DNA from: an uncultured Eubacteriales bacterium
GTDB lineage: Bacteria > Bacillota_A > Clostridia > Oscillospirales > Acutalibacteraceae
Direction of reading: 5' to 3'
DNA: 16,612 nucleotides
Assembly (NCBI GenBank): GCA_934454005.1
Contig: CAKSGI010000023.1
Location: forward strand, 1 to 16,612
The notes beneath the pieces are model-generated. The model was not told the DNA's origin, ran no database searches, and was given only the letters and a program-made list of their open reading frames with translations. This document shows positions 15,235 to 16,612 of the stretch, piece after piece; positions within the stretch are counted from its first letter, which is position 1; the number at the start of each line of letters is the position of its first letter. The position numbers and the translations under genes are program-made.

Positions 15235-16612
15235 TTAGCTAACATCTACATCGTCTAAGTACAAATATCCATTTTTCACTATATATTTTTTACGCCCTAA
15301 AAGATTATCACCAAGCAAAATATCAAATATTTCTGATGTCTTTTTAGCATCATCCGGCATTACTTTTATAAGTCTTCTTGTTTTTGGATTCATTGTTGTA
15401 AGATTCATCATATCGGCTTCATTTTCACCCAAACCTTTAGATCTTTGTATTGTATAGCCTATAGTTCCTATTTTTTTTATAAAGTTTTCTTTCTCTTGTT
15501 CTGTATACGCAAAATATGTATTATCCTTAGTATTTATTTCATAAAGTGGAGACTCAGCAATAAATACTTTACCTTTATCTATAAGCATCGGTGTTAACCT
15601 GTATATCATTGTAAGTAATAGTGTTCTTATCTGAAAACCATCAACATCAGCATCTGTACAAAGTATAACTTTACTCCACCTTAATTGATCTATATTAAAC
15701 GATGATAATTCCTTATTTGATTTAGCCTGAACCTGCACTCCGCAACCTAAAACTTTAACAAGATCTGTTATTATGTCGCTTTTAAATATCTTGTTATAGT
15801 CGGCCTTTAAACAATTAAGAATCTTACCTCTAATTGGTATCACAGCTTGAAAATCAGGATCTCTTGCTTGTTTACATGCCCCTAAGGCAGAATCCCCCTC
15901 TACTATAAATAATTCTCTTTTTTCTATATCCTTACTTCTACAATCAACAAATTTTGCAACTCTACTTGTTATATCCATATTGCTCTTAAGTTTTTTCTTT
16001 AAATTTAATCTAGTTTTCTCTGCATCTTCTCTGCTTCTTTTATTTATTAAAACTTGAGTTGCAATCTTTTCGGCCTCGATTGGATTCTCTATAAAATAAA
16101 TTTCTAGATTATGCCTAAACATTTCAACCATAGCATCTTGAATGCCTTTATTAGTAATAGCTTTTTTAGTCTGATTCTCATAAGAAGTAACATTAGAAAA
16201 AGATGATATTACAACTATCAAGCAATCTTCAACATCAGAAAAACTGATTTTGCTCTCATTTTTATTATATTTTCCAATCTGTTTTATATATGAATCTATC
16301 TGATATACAAAAGCATTCCTAACCGCCTTTTCTGGAGCTCCTCCATATTCAAGCCAACTTGAATTATGATAATATTCTGAGCCATTATACTTATTAGAAA
16401 AAGTAAACGCGATATTTATTTTTGTTTTATACTCGGGTTTATCCGACCTATCTCTTACCTTTTTTTCTGATTGCCAAAATTGAATAGATGTAATATTATC
16501 CCCACCCGCGAGTTCATTTACATGATCAACTATTCCATTATCATAAATAAACTCCCTCTCATTAAAAGTACTTCCAACTTGTTTTCTAAACAGAAATTTT
16601 ACTCCTTCATTC
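15235..16612 (-). CDS. parE: Diverged type II topoisomerase subunit B, ParE/GyrB-like, 5-prime end outside window
   Basis: The open frame runs without a stop from base 16611 to the TAA at 15235, giving 458 visible residues. About 180-190 residues of the GHKL ATPase domain lie beyond the window. A TTG at 16221 is internal and should not be taken as the start. The transducer lysine is kept in ENQTKKAITN. The Toprim domain has VEGDSALG (the family norm is EGDSAGG), IPIRGKILN and the metal-binding DADVDGFQIRTLLLT. QRSKGLGEN follows where gyrase has QRYKGLGEM, and the tail LLGRKKYIVKNGYL matches the C-terminus. It provides ATP-driven strand passage with the A subunit encoded next. Such second topoisomerase pairs are commonly annotated as Topo IV in Clostridia, but the assignment is by resemblance. 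Confidence 0.88.
   Translation of the reverse strand, partial: NEGVKFLFRKQVGSTFNEREFIYDNGIVDHVNELAGGDNITSIQFWQSEKKVRDRSDKPEYKTKINIAFTFSNKYNGSEYYHNSSWLEYGGAPEKAVRNAFVYQIDSYIKQIGKYNKNESKISFSDVEDCLIVVISSFSNVTSYENQTKKAITNKGIQDAMVEMFRHNLEIYFIENPIEAEKIATQVLINKRSREDAEKTRLNLKKKLKSNMDITSRVAKFVDCRSKDIEKRELFIVEGDSALGACKQARDPDFQAVIPIRGKILNCLKADYNKIFKSDIITDLVKVLGCGVQVQAKSNKELSSFNIDQLRWSKVILCTDADVDGFQIRTLLLTMIYRLTPMLIDKGKVFIAESPLYEINTKDNTYFAYTEQEKENFIKKIGTIGYTIQRSKGLGENEADMMNLTTMNPKTRRLIKVMPDDAKKTSEIFDILLGDNLLGRKKYIVKNGYLYLDDVDVS

Noticed and set aside
16219..16221. TTG at 16221 as the start of a separate 328-residue topoisomerase gene
   Set aside because: The frame continues without a stop to the window edge and the upstream residues match the GyrB/ParE transducer domain, so the gene is cut by the window rather than truncated.

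Overview
The window is a compact, AT-rich stretch (roughly one third G+C by eye) in which every supportable gene lies on the minus strand, so transcription runs from base 16612 towards base 1. AGGAGG-type ribosome binding sites, short or negative gene spacing, and the protein families present point to a low-G+C Bacillota chromosome. The best guess is Clostridia or a relative (Tissierellia/Peptostreptococcaceae type). I cannot name a species. No phage, insertion-sequence, CRISPR, tRNA or rRNA signal was seen, and no gap without a gene exceeds 300 bases.

Layout in transcription order: (1) 16612-12952, a two-gene type II topoisomerase pair, a B subunit cut by the window edge and a complete A subunit. 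They are diverged from textbook gyrase, with EGDSALG in the Toprim domain and no GyrA box in the A-subunit C-terminal domain. (2) 12838-11297, a DUF368 polyprenyl-phosphate transporter (PopT family) followed after 18 bases by a Crp/Fnr-family regulator. (3) 11145-1572, a nine-gene nucleoside uptake and breakdown locus: deoB, a YczE-like membrane protein, deoD, a BMP-family nucleoside lipoprotein, a double-ABC ATPase, two permeases, deoC and deoA. (4) 1293-1, leuC and the first codons of leuD, belonging to leucine biosynthesis.

The nucleoside block reads as one pathway. The lipoprotein and NupOPQ-type transporter import nucleosides. DeoD and DeoA phosphorolyse purine and pyrimidine nucleosides to base plus (deoxy)ribose-1-phosphate. 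DeoB moves the phosphate to C5, and DeoC splits deoxyribose-5-phosphate into glyceraldehyde-3-phosphate and acetaldehyde. The Crp/Fnr regulator just upstream is the obvious candidate controller, but that is inference from position. Two intercistronic hairpins without U-tracts (bmpA/ATPase and permease/deoC) divide the transcript at points where the gene products are plausibly needed in different amounts.

No clear intrinsic terminator was found anywhere, including between deoA and leuC. I found no convincing unknown multi-gene system. The items most worth checking are the diverged topoisomerase pair, the unusual sensor domain of the Crp/Fnr protein, the YczE-like protein embedded in the deo locus, and the two intercistronic hairpins.
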